Assembly: GCA_963556695.1 (NCBI GenBank)
Contig: CAUWAG010000007.1
Coordinates: forward strand, 434,001 to 498,000
DNA: 64,000 bases
From: Anthostomella pinea
Taxonomy: Eukaryota; Ascomycota; Sordariomycetes; Xylariales; Xylariaceae
Direction: 5' to 3'
Position 1 is the stretch's first letter. Every line of letters starts with the position of its first letter. Position numbers and translations under genes: made by a program. Shown piece after piece: positions 13,054 to 24,049 of this stretch. The notes under the pieces are model-generated. The model made no database searches and had not been told where the DNA came from. It was given only the letters and a program-made list of their open reading frames with translations.

Positions 13054-13191
13054 GCCCTGGTAGCTCAATTGGCTAGAGCGTGCGACGTCAGTTCTCCCGC
13101 ATTTCCCAGCAATTTTCTCTAATTAACATATCGCAGTTTTACGAAATATCGACAAATCGCAAGGCTGCGGGTTCGACCCCCGCCTGGGGCG
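13054..13191 (+). tRNA. tRNA-Lys(UUU) with a canonical 14-nt intron and an extra 50-nt GT...AG insertion
   Basis: The acceptor stem is 13054-13060 with 13184-13190, with a G discriminator at 13191. The D arm is GCTC/GAGC (13063-13066, 13076-13079). The anticodon stem is TGCGA (13081-13085) with TCGCA (13157-13161), the variable loop has 5 nt, and the T arm is 13167-13083+100, that is 13167-13171 with 13179-13183, around TTCGACC. The gap between the anticodon-stem halves is 71 nt. Removing 13087-13136 and 13142-13155 leaves the loop C-TTTTA-A: U33, anticodon UUU, A37, A38. The 14-nt segment is at the canonical 37/38 position and contains AAA able to pair with the anticodon, as expected for a eukaryotic tRNA intron. 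The 50-nt segment sits between positions 32 and 33, where nuclear tRNA introns are not expected. Taken as one intron at 37/38, the loop would lack U33. It may therefore be a disrupted gene or one with two introns. Confidence 0.8.
13087..13136 (+). other. 50-nt spliceosomal-intron-like insertion inside the tRNA-Lys anticodon loop
   Basis: It begins GTCAGT and ends CGCAG. A CTAATTAAC tract lies about 10 bases before the end and could act as a branch site. Size and ends match the short introns of protein genes in this window (48-60 nt). Whether it is ever removed cannot be told from sequence. Confidence 0.6.
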
Positions 13192-13192
13192 G

Positions 13193-13196
13193 TTTT
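13193..13196 (+). terminator. Pol III terminator of the tRNA-Lys gene
   Basis: A run of four T starts two bases after the tRNA 3' end, the usual RNA polymerase III stop signal. Confidence 0.65.
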
Positions 13197-14472
13197 CTTA
13201 TTCCAATTTTTGTCCTACACCCTGTTCAAGTGCTTACTGTGGCCGATTAATCAGCCACCTTATGTCCTGGCTTCCTTGGGTCTCGATTTAATTATTTTTA
13301 GATATTTTCCTTTCATGGCCCTCGCTGAATAGTACCCTCTAGGCCGGGCGACGGTTCAATACAGTGAGATAGTGATTATGACCATTCAATAGGAGCATCA
13401 CGCGCATCAAGAACACGACAATTGACGGCAGATAAGCCCCGAGGGCATTGTTGACGTAGATTGATACAGACATCATAACCACGGAGGCACTGAGCTCAGG
13501 GGCTTTGAAGTGGGTGCAAGATATGGTCCACGCTGAGAGTCGCATATTGCTACAAGCTGTTTGCTTTGAAGGTAAATGCAAGACCTGGAGGGTTGGTTTC
13601 AATCTGGGGAAGAATCCTGATATCATCATCTTCATTCCTGTTGTTGTCATGCAGCGCATTACCGGTGAATCTTGCGCCCTGAGTTCCACCCACTTCGACG
13701 AGAGACCACAGTCCGCAGAACAAGGTCGACCCCTCACTTCACACAAAGCATAGCTGCGAATCAAATGACAATTGCATTGTTTGCTACCTGCTGCAAGTAA
13801 ACACTCATCGCTCTGCTAGAACCCCTTAATTGGATGATGAGCGTGTGGCGTGGCGGTTGTTTAATTAAAGTTTTGGACAGGTGACTGCGGCCGCAGATGT
13901 GGCGTGGCAAGTGGCGGGTGGCTGGTGACCCCAAAGCTTGCCAGTCGTCGCAAGACCTCCAGGTGTACTTTACTGTGCATTGATACAGGCCAGCATCATC
14001 GGATTCATCGCCGTCTCCAGCATGCAATGGCAATGCAACAAAAACCCGCCTTGCCTCTCTTACCTAATTACAGTAGGGCTGAGGGGGGACCCTGGCCGGC
14101 CATGTACAGCAGCTCGCCTAAAGTCCTCAATCCGCATACTCAACCCAAAAGTACGAACGGCAAGACGGCAATATGGATATGGCAAGATGACAACCTGATT
14201 GGGTATTCAACTGTCTCTACGCTGACGATTCACTTCTTGAGCTCTTATTCGAGACAAGAAGACGACAGCCAAGACTGGCCAAGTCGCAGTATGATGAGCC
14301 CTTATCGTGGTTTAGACCTTGGGGCCTCAGCTGACCAGGCCGGGGAACCAAGCTGCGCCGCTGAAGGAAATCTTTCTTCTTCTGTACTTATACGTCAACC
14401 TAGACGAAGAGCGCATCTTGTCGGTCGTCTAACCCTGCCGCTATCACTCGTTGCGAATGGAATTAGGCAACA
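13197..14472. other. Intergenic, no gene seen
   Basis: About 1.3 kb between the tRNA and the lectin relic. A 201-codon frame at 13904-14509 has no recognisable motif and ends in the lectin gene's start region. I treat it as chance. Confidence 0.35.
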
Positions 14473-16059
14473 ATGGACCTACCATTTCATGACGAGCCAG
14501 CTCACGTGAAGTATTACGGCATTGACATGGCCAACTTCCACGCGGCCGGTGACGAGCCAGGCGTCAAGTACCACGGCGTCGACGCTATGGGCAACAGCGA
14601 TGGGTGTTCCGACACGAACAAGGAGGCTTATACACCGGCAGAGGTGTATGATCAGGACACTGGCAAGCAAGTATCGAGCTCGGGGGACTACCATGGCGAA
14701 CAACCAGGGTACTACTATGGCGAACAGCAGCCTCCATCATCCTTCACCCTCAGCGATAAAGAGGTAGCGGTGGAAGCGCAACCTACAGCCAAACGTAATT
14801 GGTGGAAGCGCAAACGGTTCTGGACTGCGGCCATTCTGACCTTGATTGCCATTGGCGCAATCGTTGGTTGTGTCGTGGGACTGAAAAAAACGTCGTCATC
14901 GGGGTATGTCACAACCACTTCAAGACAACCATACTGTCGACTAATCCAAGTAGGAATGACGAGGCAAAATCAGCACCAGAACCCGGCACGATCAGCGCTT
15001 GCCGAGGGACAACATGCAACCAAGTGCTCAGTGCCTCCAGTGTCGGCAACGAGCTGCAAATCTTGGCGAGGGGGCAAGACCAGGGACTATGGACGAGGGT
15101 ATTCAACGGAACATCATGGACAGAAGACTGGACTAGCCTGGGTGGCTCCTTCACGAGCCAGCCAACCTCGGTCGTTCGGAACAGCGGCAACCAGATAAAC
15201 GTGTTCGGCCTGGACTCTTCTGGAGCGTCTGTCGTAACGAAGAGTTATCAAGACGGCCAATGGAGTCCAGCATGGCTCGCCTTAAAGGAAGCAGGTAGCT
15301 CGCCTGTCGGTGCCTGCTACCTGCAACGGCCAAACATCGACCGGGCCGATATATTCGTTCGCGACGCAGACGGAAGCACCAATATCCTTCATGACTGGTG
15401 GAATGCAGACAAGGGAGAGTGGTGGGGCCAATCATCGAGTTGGGATAACACTGCTTATGCCCCGGCCTAGTATGCCGGAACGACGCTCTCTACCACGACC
15501 TCGTTATATATGGTGCAACCAGCCACAGCGTGACGCACAACCAGTACGACGAGAACGCAGGAGCCTGGAGAGGGTGGAGCGACCGCGGGGGTTCGTTCGT
15601 GGGTGATCCGGTCGTGGTGTCCCCATCGGACTCGCAGGTCGACTTCTTTGGAACGGGAAGTGATGGTGCTATATACCACTTCTCGTGGGACAGCACCTCC
15701 AACTATACGAGTCTCGAGTCTCTCGAGGGCACCTTCGAAAACATGCCAACTGTGGTCGTCACCAGCTCTGAAAGACTAGACGTTGTTGCCGTGGGCACAG
15801 ATGACAAGCTGAACATCGCGCGCTGATCGGATCGACATGGAGCGCAGACTGGGAAGACCTAGGGGTGTTTGCGAATAGTGCACCACTGGCCGTGACGTAC
15901 GGTTTGAACAAGTCGACAGTGGGTGTGTTCGTGATTGGGAAGGATGGTGATGCGCTGTTCGCTTCGTGGAATGTGACGGACGATGCAAGCTGGAAGGACA
16001 TATCGGACTTCGAGAGCATAGGCGGAAACTTGACAACCAAGTGGATGGAGGATGCGTGA
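14473..16059 (+). pseudogene. Membrane-anchored fucose-lectin-like beta-propeller protein, frameshifted
   Basis: Exon 1 (14473-14903) encodes a long acidic cytosolic N-terminus with Tyr/Gly-rich repeats. It ends in one membrane segment (TAAILTLIAIGAIVGCVVG) preceded by KRNWWKRKRF, so the C-terminal part is outside. A 50-nt intron (14904-14953) follows. The outer part shows repeated blades of the fungal fucose-lectin type, such as LWTRVFNGTSW and WTSLGGSFTSQPTSV, then WRGWSDRGGSF and WSADWEDLGVF. Coding passes through three frames. A one-base shift at about 15467 follows SWDNTAYAPA, and a second lies at about 15825 just after DKLNIAR. Each shift is flanked by homologous sequence. Decay or assembly indels are both possible. 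Sugar specificity is inferred only from the family. Confidence 0.65.
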
Positions 16060-16618
16060 GGTTAGACAGCATGCTTAAAGTAGGGGATGAACCTAAGAGT
16101 GACCTATTAATGGTATTATTACATCCCTTACCTCCTGGTGACTTGGACGTTGAACCCATGATCGCAGCGAATATGAATGGATGAGTTCAGAGGTAGACCG
16201 AGTCCAACACAAACCCCTGACCAAAAGCTGACCGCAAGGAATTGAATCCGATCGAGTTCGCGATTCTGGCATTGGGGATTGATCTGGTCCCAGACACACC
16301 AGACCAGACAGCAGCAAGATGCAGACACTCATGTTGTACTGAGTAATGGAAAGTGATAGTATTCGGGTCCCGTCAAAGCGGAAAAGGGGGTCAGCTAGAC
16401 GGAACGGCCAAACACCGACGGCCGCCCCGCTATAACGGTACGTACCGCGACCCGACCGTTGATGATTCGATTATCGATGGAGCTCTCTCTCCAATGGGCA
16501 AGACTCCAAAAAATATTACATCGAACCAGTACCCGCATCTCTTGACCGAACCACCTCCAGGTCCGCGAGCTTCTACCTCCTCTACAGTCTACAGTCCGAG
16601 TCGAATAATAACAGCACA
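16060..16618. other. Intergenic and probable promoter of the COX14-like gene
   Basis: No coding frame of note is seen. The last 200 bases are probably the promoter and leader of the downstream gene. Confidence 0.4.
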
Positions 16619-17793
16619 ATGGCAGTAGGCGGCACTCCGCGCAGCGTCGCCGACGCCACGCGCTTCACGGCCAACACGCCGCACGCCAACACCAAGGCCG
16701 GCGCATCGAACGCCGCCTCGTCCTCTTCGCCGTCCCCCAGCAGTTCAAAGCCCAGCTCGATGTCTTCACCGTCATCAGTAGCAGCGAGGCGGCCGCCACA
16801 GAAGGGAGGCATGCCGCCGCCCGGGATGCCGCGGCCGATGCAGCAGGAGACCATCGAGGAGCGAGTGCGGAGGCTGCGGGCAGCACATCTTGCGGCCAAG
16901 AAGGCCGACATATCGCGGTTCGACCGCGTTGTCGACTACTCGAGGAAGTACTTCGATGCGGCGCACAAGTTCACTGTCATGGGGCTGATTGGGTTCAGCG
17001 GTATGTTTGCCTCCTCTCTTCTCTGGTCTCTCTCTTGATATGGATTTCCCAACCACCACCACCCCACAGACATATATACACGTTCCCTCTCATAGATCCA
17101 CCGACCAAATAACTGACATGTAATTACACCCACACAGGTCTCGCCCTCCTCGTGACCGTATACGCCACCGCCGACATGATGATGTACAACCGCAAGCGGC
17201 GCAACGAGTTCTTCGCGCTGCAGAAGCAGCTCAAAGAGGACAGTCTCGAGGCCGCGCGCCTAGCCTACATGACAGGCAAGGCGTCCGAAGACCAGATTGC
17301 CCTCGTCGAGGACGCCACAGCCAAGGCCAAGCAAGCCGGCGTGTCGCTGCCCTCCCTCCTCTCCGCGCCCCAAACACCCGCACCGGCAGGCGGACGCGAG
17401 CTCGACACCAGAGTAGTGCCCGCCGACGCACATGCCGAGCGGACGGTCTGGCCCGGCGAGTCCATGGTCGGGAGCAGCATGTCGGGCGCCAACGACGACA
17501 CCACCACCCAGCAGAAGAAGACGGGCTGGTTCAAGTCCATGCTGTTCGGCGGGCTCAAGAAGGACGAGGAGGAGCCGCAGGCGCGGGAGCAGGGACAGCT
17601 GAACTTCAACGAAGAGGAGAAGGCGGCCTCGTCGGGCTGGGCTGCGGACGGGTCGCAGCACGCCCTCAAAGAGAAAGCGAAGGCGGCGTTTGAGCAGGAG
17701 CGCGACAACCAGAGGAGAGGCGGGCCGCTGGACAATTTGGGTCTGGAGGACAAGCCGAAGGGCGACGAGAAGAAGAAGACGAGTTGGTGGTGA
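16619..17793 (+). CDS. COX14-like mitochondrial membrane protein (cytochrome oxidase assembly family)
   Basis: Exons 16619-17000 and 17138-17793 (137-nt intron, GTATGT...ACAG) give 345 residues. The N-terminus is low-complexity Ser/Ala/Pro. Then comes a basic amphipathic part (EERVRRLRAAHLAAKKA), the conserved DRVVDYSRKYFDAAHKFTVM, and a single membrane segment restored across the splice, GLIGFSGLALLVTVYATADM. Basic MYNRKRRNEF follows. This arrangement fits proteins annotated in ascomycetes as cytochrome c oxidase assembly (COX14-type), which help Cox1 assembly in the inner membrane in yeast. The fungal protein is far longer than yeast Cox14. Its C-terminal 170 residues are acidic and Lys-rich, ending KKKTSWW. 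The functional label comes from the short membrane core only. Confidence 0.6.
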
Positions 17794-19099
17794 TGAAGGG
17801 CCTCCCTGCCCCCCGGTAACTGGCTGTAGGATTATGGGTGGTATAGACAAAAGGGGGCCTTGCTATGTCGTGGTGGCCTAATTCCCTTGCCTACCGGTAC
17901 ACGTCCTGGACTCAATCGCCACCTGTAGGCAGTTGTATATCATGTGTATAGCATACCTTATGTACATAAACACGGATCATCCAAGCAAACCACGTGCGGC
18001 TGCACACTGTTGTATATAACACCTTGTGGTAACTTATGTTCTGATTCTCCACAGTACCTCGCTCTAGTCGTGCTGTCTGGCCTGAGTAGCGTTATAGACA
18101 AGAATTGGCGTTTACGACCTCGCAGTAGTTAATTCATTCTGCACTACTGTAGCCTTAATGGGTTTACGTACGTAACAGAGTCTGAAAAGCCACCAAAACG
18201 ACCATTGTGTATTCCCTGTTCTGGTGTCATTACGATCGGTAAGTAACGTACCCCCATCGAAAACCTGCGGGGAATATAAGTAGGTATCTTCACAGGTATC
18301 GCAGGCACCATGTTTAATACAATGAGTCGCAGCGTATGAGAGAATATGCCAGTTACCATTCTGATAGTACACGGAAATCAGATACGCTATGCTTGTCGCC
18401 AAAATACAGGCAACCAACCTTCCGCTATAACGCCATGAACCATGCAACTCTTCCGGCTGTTCGGAGGCGATTAAAGCAGTGTAGCCCCCAACCACCCATG
18501 CTCGGTTTCCCCCTAGCCACTTTCCCCAGATGAATGCAGACTTCCTCTGCTATGACATGAACAACTGAAGAGAACAAGTAACGATTGTGTGGGGTATATT
18601 CTTGGCGGACGACGTCAAACGCAAGTATAAACGCAAAGAAACAACTGCAGCCCGTATGGGTGCTTCTTGGAAACGAGGGTCGTTGATGCAACGACGGCCC
18701 GCTGAACATATAGGGGGTCACCCCCTGGTCGTTGTGGTGGTGGATTTTTCCCTTGGGGATGAATGGGTACAAAGAAGTAGTTGAGGTATCTGGCCATGGT
18801 TGGTTTCATCAGAAACACATGGCCCCAATGGCATCGTCGAGGGTCTTGCATTCTGCACTAAAGACCTCCGTATCTCGAGAATGTCTGTCCCTCCCGGAAT
18901 GGGTCTGCTGTACATAGGGGATGTGACGGTCCCTCTGGCGTAGAAGACGCAAAGAGATGTCGGGCATGTGGTCATCATCGTCTTCGGAACTGGGCACCTC
19001 ATTTCGCGAGTTGGTACCAAAAGGCAGCATGGGATGATGATGGCCCCAGACTTCCATCATGTCGTGATGCCAGGTATGCTTGACGCCGTCGTCTCCGTA
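17794..19099. other. Intergenic between convergent genes
   Basis: A 1.3-kb stretch with no supported gene. Short overlapping frames on both strands lack coding character. Confidence 0.4.
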
Positions 19100-20201
19100 C
19101 TAGGAGATAATGATGTGGTTGAAGTGACCTGGAATCTTCAGGCGGCACTTCTCGCAGTCGGCCCTGTAACCTATACTGAACGACTTTTTCATGCCGGGTT
19201 GCAGGGTCCAGTTGTTGAGTGTGTGCTTGCTTCGCGAGTGACCAAACTTGCTTCGGGGTGAGGGCGTAGCCGGTGCCGAAGACGGGGAGGTGGCATCCGT
19301 GTCCATCATGGACGAGTCGGTGTCGGCAGCCTGCGGGGATGTCTGGATGGATGTCTGGATGGATGACTGGATGGATGACTGGATGGATGACTGGATATTG
19401 GGATGAATGGGACCCATGGCATGCATATTGGTGGAGTGCGGCATGTGTGGTAGATACGGCCTCTGAAGCTGTGAGGCCACTGAGGCCACTGGCGCACACG
19501 AGTCCAGTAGCATGCCCGGGCTGGTCGGTGTCTCCTCGCCGCCATTTTCACTAATGGGGGATGGCAGGCGTCGGTTTTGGACCATTGACCACTCTACTGC
19601 GGCATCAAGCGATCGGGGGACCGAGGGGTCTCGTCTCGTTGAGACGTGCTGTGGGTGGGCGAAGCCAGTAGTGGTGCCCTCCGGTATAGTAGCAGTGGCA
19701 GTCTGGTTCACTCCTGCCCAGCTGTTTCCGCGTACCTGGGCAGCAAAGGTGCAGTGGATCGGGGTTGGCATTCGTCCGGTGATGGTCGAGGCGATACGGT
19801 CGGGCTGGGCCGGGCCGGGTTGTAGATGCTGGGATGGAAGGGTGACATCGGCCATCATGTCGGTATCCTGATCGACATCCATGGGCGGGTTTGACAGCTG
19901 ACTGCCATGCTGAGCCTCTTCCGAGTCAGAATCGGCTGGCGTGACGGTAGTCAGCGCCATCTGGGTGGCAGGAAAGCTCGGGGGGCCGGACCATCGCTTC
20001 TGGGCGGGCGAGGACCGCAGTGGCAGAGAACGCAGGCGTTTCTGTCGGCGCGGCACGGTCAGCTCAACGTCCAGTGTAGATAAGATGCTCGATTGGTGTA
20101 CTAACGTTTCGGTGCTCGGTGAAGCCCAAGGTGCCAGTTGCGGCATCGTCGTCCTCCCTGGCCCGTTTCTGGGTCGACTCGGGCCACTGGTGGTCGAACA
20201 T
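19100..20201 (-). CDS. Conserved fungal protein of unknown function with C-terminal Cys motif
   Basis: Exons 20201-20106 and 20041-19100, joined over a 64-nt intron (GTTAGT...ACAG), give 345 residues. Exon 1 is exactly 32 codons, begins MFDHQWPESTQKRARED and joins to KRLRSLPLRSSPAQKRW. A longer single-exon reading from 20230 has no conserved start and was rejected. Most of the protein is disordered, rich in Ser, Thr, Pro and Gln. The C-terminal 40 residues are compact, with basic residues and a GYRADCEKCRLKIPGHFNH motif that I recall as conserved at the end of a family of fungal proteins of unknown role. A tract of IQSS/IQTS repeats (about residues 235-255) comes from a 12-bp DNA repeat. A nuclear or regulatory role is only a guess. 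Confidence 0.65.
19341..19394. repeat. 12-bp tandem repeat inside a coding exon
   Basis: About 4.5 copies of GTCTGGATGGAT / GACTGGATGGAT. Being a multiple of three it stays in frame and encodes IQSS or IQTS units on the minus strand, so copy-number changes would not break the protein. Confidence 0.9.
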
Positions 20202-21929
20202 GGCGGGTGGCTGGATGGATTTGTGATCAATGGTGGAGTGGAATGGCTGTAAATGCTCGAAGCGAATGTATTGGTGGCTATGGTATGTGTTGTTGAAGAA
20301 GGGAAGAAGTGAAGCAGCCAGGCGGGGGAGCGTCGCGGTGGTGGCTTGGATCAGCTCCCTTTAAAGGACGTGGGACGGGTGTTGGGGTGTTGGCTGTTGA
20401 TGGGCAATCCCTAAACGCAATGTTATAAGTTACAGTAGAGATTGAAAGAACAGACACTCAAGACCACGTGTATAGACACATCTACATGGTTGAAGCAGGC
20501 AGGCACTACTAACCTCTATCTCCCTTTCCTGGAGGAGTCGAAGCCGACTGCCGACACCGACGTCAAGGTCTCAAGGTCGAGGTCGAGGTCGAGGTCGAGG
20601 TCGAGGTCAAGTCGCAATGAGATGGAATGGAACTAATAAGTGGGGTAAGACCGGCATGCGACGACAAGTACTTGGGTACCTGTTGTTCGTACTTCTAGAA
20701 CAATAAAGGAAAGTCCGAATGAGAGACAGCCCGGTCACAGATGGAAGGCGACTGTGCAGTGTGCAGTGTGATGAACTTGAATTGATTGAAGTCCCGACGA
20801 TGCGGGTGCCGCGATGACGAGTTTATTGCCGGCCTGGCTGCGGCCTTCCAGGGCAAGGGGTCAAGGGGTCAGGGGTCGGGGGTCGGTCATGCTATCATCT
20901 CTGGAAAGTTCCCACGTACTAATACTATAGTACATTACTTGTAGTGAGTGTACGATACTAACTACAAGTAACAACTTCGAACATTGAATGTTGTTTATTA
21001 TTCATCACAAGCACCATATTGGGCAGCAATACGGCTGTTCATCTCTAGAGACAGACTACTATGCAGCGCTGTGTCGAGGATGAGAAGTTATCCTGGTAGT
21101 AGGTAGTAGGCGTTGGAGGTCTGGACACCTACCGAGGTACTATCTACACCTGGGAAGCTCCCGAGCCGACATGTTTCTATTCTGGTAACAGATAAGTAGA
21201 CCGACCAACCCCCATGGGGCGGTGGTACCAGTCCTTCGAACCAACTTGGAATCTGACAAGGCACACACGGTAAAAATATATCTAGCTCCTGCCTGTCAGC
21301 AAGTCGGCTTACATAGGTGTGTTCCGTCCGTATGCTCCAGAGTCACGAGTGTCAATTTATAGCCCAGGCAGAGGTGGTCGGCTTCCTTCCGCACGCGCAG
21401 ACCTCACCGACCACCCCGCCCGCAGCCCCGGGTCTTGAGGTTGTTTTTGGACACACCCTGGGCTGTCACTGGTCAGACACACAGACAAAGTGCTGCCACC
21501 TACAGCCTGCAACCTTCGGCACCATTGTCCGAGGGACTTGAGTCTCTGGCGTGTGGTTTCAGAGCTGCTTCATCATGAACAAGCGTCTCAACTGACCAGT
21601 GACAGACTGATATAAACCACTGGCTATGGACGTCACGTGCATTGTTTCGTTTCCTTGTTGACAGTAGGATGACCTCTCTGTCCGATGCGGCTGTGTCTGC
21701 CTCCAGGTGTCTCAGAGGATCATTCCTATCATCTCTGCCGCAGATGGAATGCGCCGTATCAACAGGGTATCATTCCCAACAGGCAAAATCAGCCTTTTTC
21801 ACCGGAGCTCATCGCCGGCTGCCTGTCGATCCTCTAGCAACTCAGCCATGAGACGTTTCGCCAAACATGGCAGCCTACTGAGTACAGTTGACAATCGAGC
21901 GGGACATGTCTAATAAAAGCATGCAATGC
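20202..21929. other. Intergenic, 1.7 kb, with a hexamer repeat
   Basis: Promoter side of the minus-strand gene ending at 20201. Apart from the GGTCGA repeat at 20575-20610 I see no gene or RNA. Confidence 0.4.
20575..20610. repeat. GGTCGA hexanucleotide microsatellite, six copies
   Basis: Five exact copies plus one GGTCAA, about 370 bases upstream of the start of the minus-strand gene at 20201. Confidence 0.9.
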
Positions 21930-22120
21930 TACACTGAACCATCAGAGGTCTCCGTACACCACATACCCACGAACCTGGATATTTAAGGTCGTTTATGATC
22001 TGTGGAACAAGCACTTTGGAATAAGGACTGTGGGATAAGCAATCAGTACGACTGATTGGAATATAACTGCTTATTCTAGGGTGCTTATTCCATTGTCTTG
22101 ATCTTATGGGGGTGACTGTA
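21930..22120. mobile_element. MITE copy A
   Basis: The left end TACACTGAACCATCAGAGGT matches the family inverted repeat. The inside has CTTATTCTAGGGTGCTTATTCCA. The right end (CTTATGGGGGTGACTGTA) is a diverged inverted repeat. It is about 190 bp and has no coding capacity. Confidence 0.65.
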
Positions 22121-22360
22121 CGAAGGATGACGCAATGAGGAGCTGGCAGCAAAGCCTGTCTATTTATCGCATATGCAACGCGATGGTTGCCTGTCACGAT
22201 GCTCTACTAAGGTAGTGTTCGCCGGCCTTCAGGCTTCATCCAGTCCAGTGCTCACACCTGAGAACTCCCCGCGCCTTGACCTGCCAGCCAGGCAACCCCT
22301 AGGTCCGTCAGTCTGTCACTGACCATGTCCAACGCCATGTCGCAGCCCAGACCCCAGTGC

Positions 22361-23446
22361 TCAGGCATTCTCTGCGCTCCCGGCATTCGTCTTCTTCCAC
22401 GCTTCATGCTTCTCCATCCACTGGCTGTGCCTCTGCTTCCAGTCCGTATCCGCCGCCTGCATGTCCTTCGCGGCCACGCAGTCTTTGCAGTAAGCATAGA
22501 CGGCGATTTCCGGCAGCATCGCATGAGTGTAATGTCCTGGCCCGCCTCGTGGTCTGAGCTTCTGGCATCTCGTGCATTCGAGCGGGTAATACACCTCCAT
22601 GAATTCTCCAGACCGGACCATGGTGAGGAAGAGATCGGCAGCGAATCGGGGGAGCTCGTCGAGCAGTTCAAAGAAGGCGGGATATCTGAGGAAGCGGTAG
22701 CGGGACTCGTTGATGAAGCGGACCACAAGCACCCGGAAATGGCTCTCTGCCGGACGTTCGGAGCCTCCATAGACGGACCGGATAGCGTCAAGGATCTCGC
22801 CAAGCTTAGCGAAGTCCTGCCAAGCGAAATTACTCTGCAATGTCGTTGACATGTTGGCGGTATAGGTTCCGTAAACTGCCGTCACGCTTTCTCGCAGATC
22901 AGGCATCAGAAAGAAGTCGGCGAGGTCGAAGACATCCATGCAAGTTGGTGTCAAGGGTTGGCCAACTCTTATGTTGTCGATATCCAGGACTAGGTGACAG
23001 GTACCCAAAGTCAGCAAAGTATCGCGTGTTAGCTTGGAAACGGAACGACTGACCGCCAGTGTAGATGTAGTCGATAAGCCAACCGACTTGCTCCTCGTCG
23101 AAGCCCTCAATGTTCACGGCTTGTGACTCAGCTTCCTACCGATCCGAGTCAGTAACAGATCGCCCCCGTCTTCCCGGAACTGCCGCACGCACTCGGAAGC
23201 CACCTTCTAGCGCTCTACTGAACCACAGGCATCGGGATGCCAATATGGCCCGATGCAGCGACCAAGTCTTCTTGCCGCAGGTGACAGTCGCGTCTGAGAA
23301 GAGCCCAGACTCGAGCAGCCTACCAAGGTTGTTAGTCTCAGGTTGACCGGCAACAGCAGGTGAGATAATGCGGCAACTCACTTTCGGTCTTGTTCAGAGG
23401 TTGACTGACGCTGTACAGACGCCATGCTTCCAGTGGCTTGATCCAT
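22361..23446 (-). CDS. BTB/POZ domain protein
   Basis: Four exons (23446-23382, 23319-23193, 23135-23054, 22965-22361) with introns of 62, 57 and 88 nt give 292 residues, and all phases agree. After a short MDQATG leader the BTB fold begins with LLESGLFSDATVTCGKKTW, the classic 'sDv' strand, then HRAILASRCLWFSRALEGGF. Exon 3 gives EAESQAVNIEGFDEEQVGWL and IDYIYTG. The region MDVFDLADFFLMPDL closes the domain at about residue 120. The C-terminal 150 residues include a Cys pair (ECTRCQKL) and a second (YCKDC) that could bind zinc. Fungal BTB proteins of this type often act in protein interaction or ubiquitin ligase adaptors. No partner can be read here. Confidence 0.8.
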
Positions 23447-23670
23447 CGTGGGTGGTGGGCGTTTTGATCTGGCTTGTGGGGATGTATGTGGCAAAGAGAG
23501 AAGCAGGAGCATGCAGCTCGGTCCAAGACCATCACGTACACCGTGGCTCCTCAGGCAGGAAGGCACCATTCAGTCGTTTGCTTGCACCTGGCACTCTGCT
23601 CCCTTGGGCTAGAGCCTCCATGGAACGGCCACCTCCCTTTTTGCACCAATGAGCGGTGATTACGCTGTGT

Positions 23671-23875
23671 TATATTCAGCCTTCATAAGTCTCCGTACGC
23701 GCATTGATGTTGATGAGGTTCCACATCACCCGCAAAGAACTGAAATACTAGAATAAGCATCTCTAATGTTATACGATACTTTTAATGCTTATGCCAGTGT
23801 GCTTATTCCAATCACGATAGATAGATCATTATTTACGAGACTGGTAGCGTGCAGGGACTTATGAGGGTTCAGTGT
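23671..23875. mobile_element. MITE copy B
   Basis: The left end has CTTCATAAGTCTCCGTAC and the right end ACTTATGAGGGTTCAGTGTA, an inverted pair. The inside has GCTTATTCCA. It is about 205 bp, in the promoter side of the BTB gene. Confidence 0.75.
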
Positions 23876-24049
23876 ACCTACCTCCTGGAGGCAATATATC
23901 ATATTACACATTACACAGATAGAAGTCGAGTGCCATCCACTTCTGGGCCCTATCAGCCGGTTGATAACACCATGTGCTTTTTTCTCCGACATCCAGCGAG
24001 AATGAATTGAGTTCACCACCCAACCGCTGCTGATTACCACTGCGAAACC

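Noticed and set aside
13904..14509. 201-codon frame before the lectin relic
   Set aside because: It runs into the lectin start in a different frame, has no motif, and lacks coding composition.
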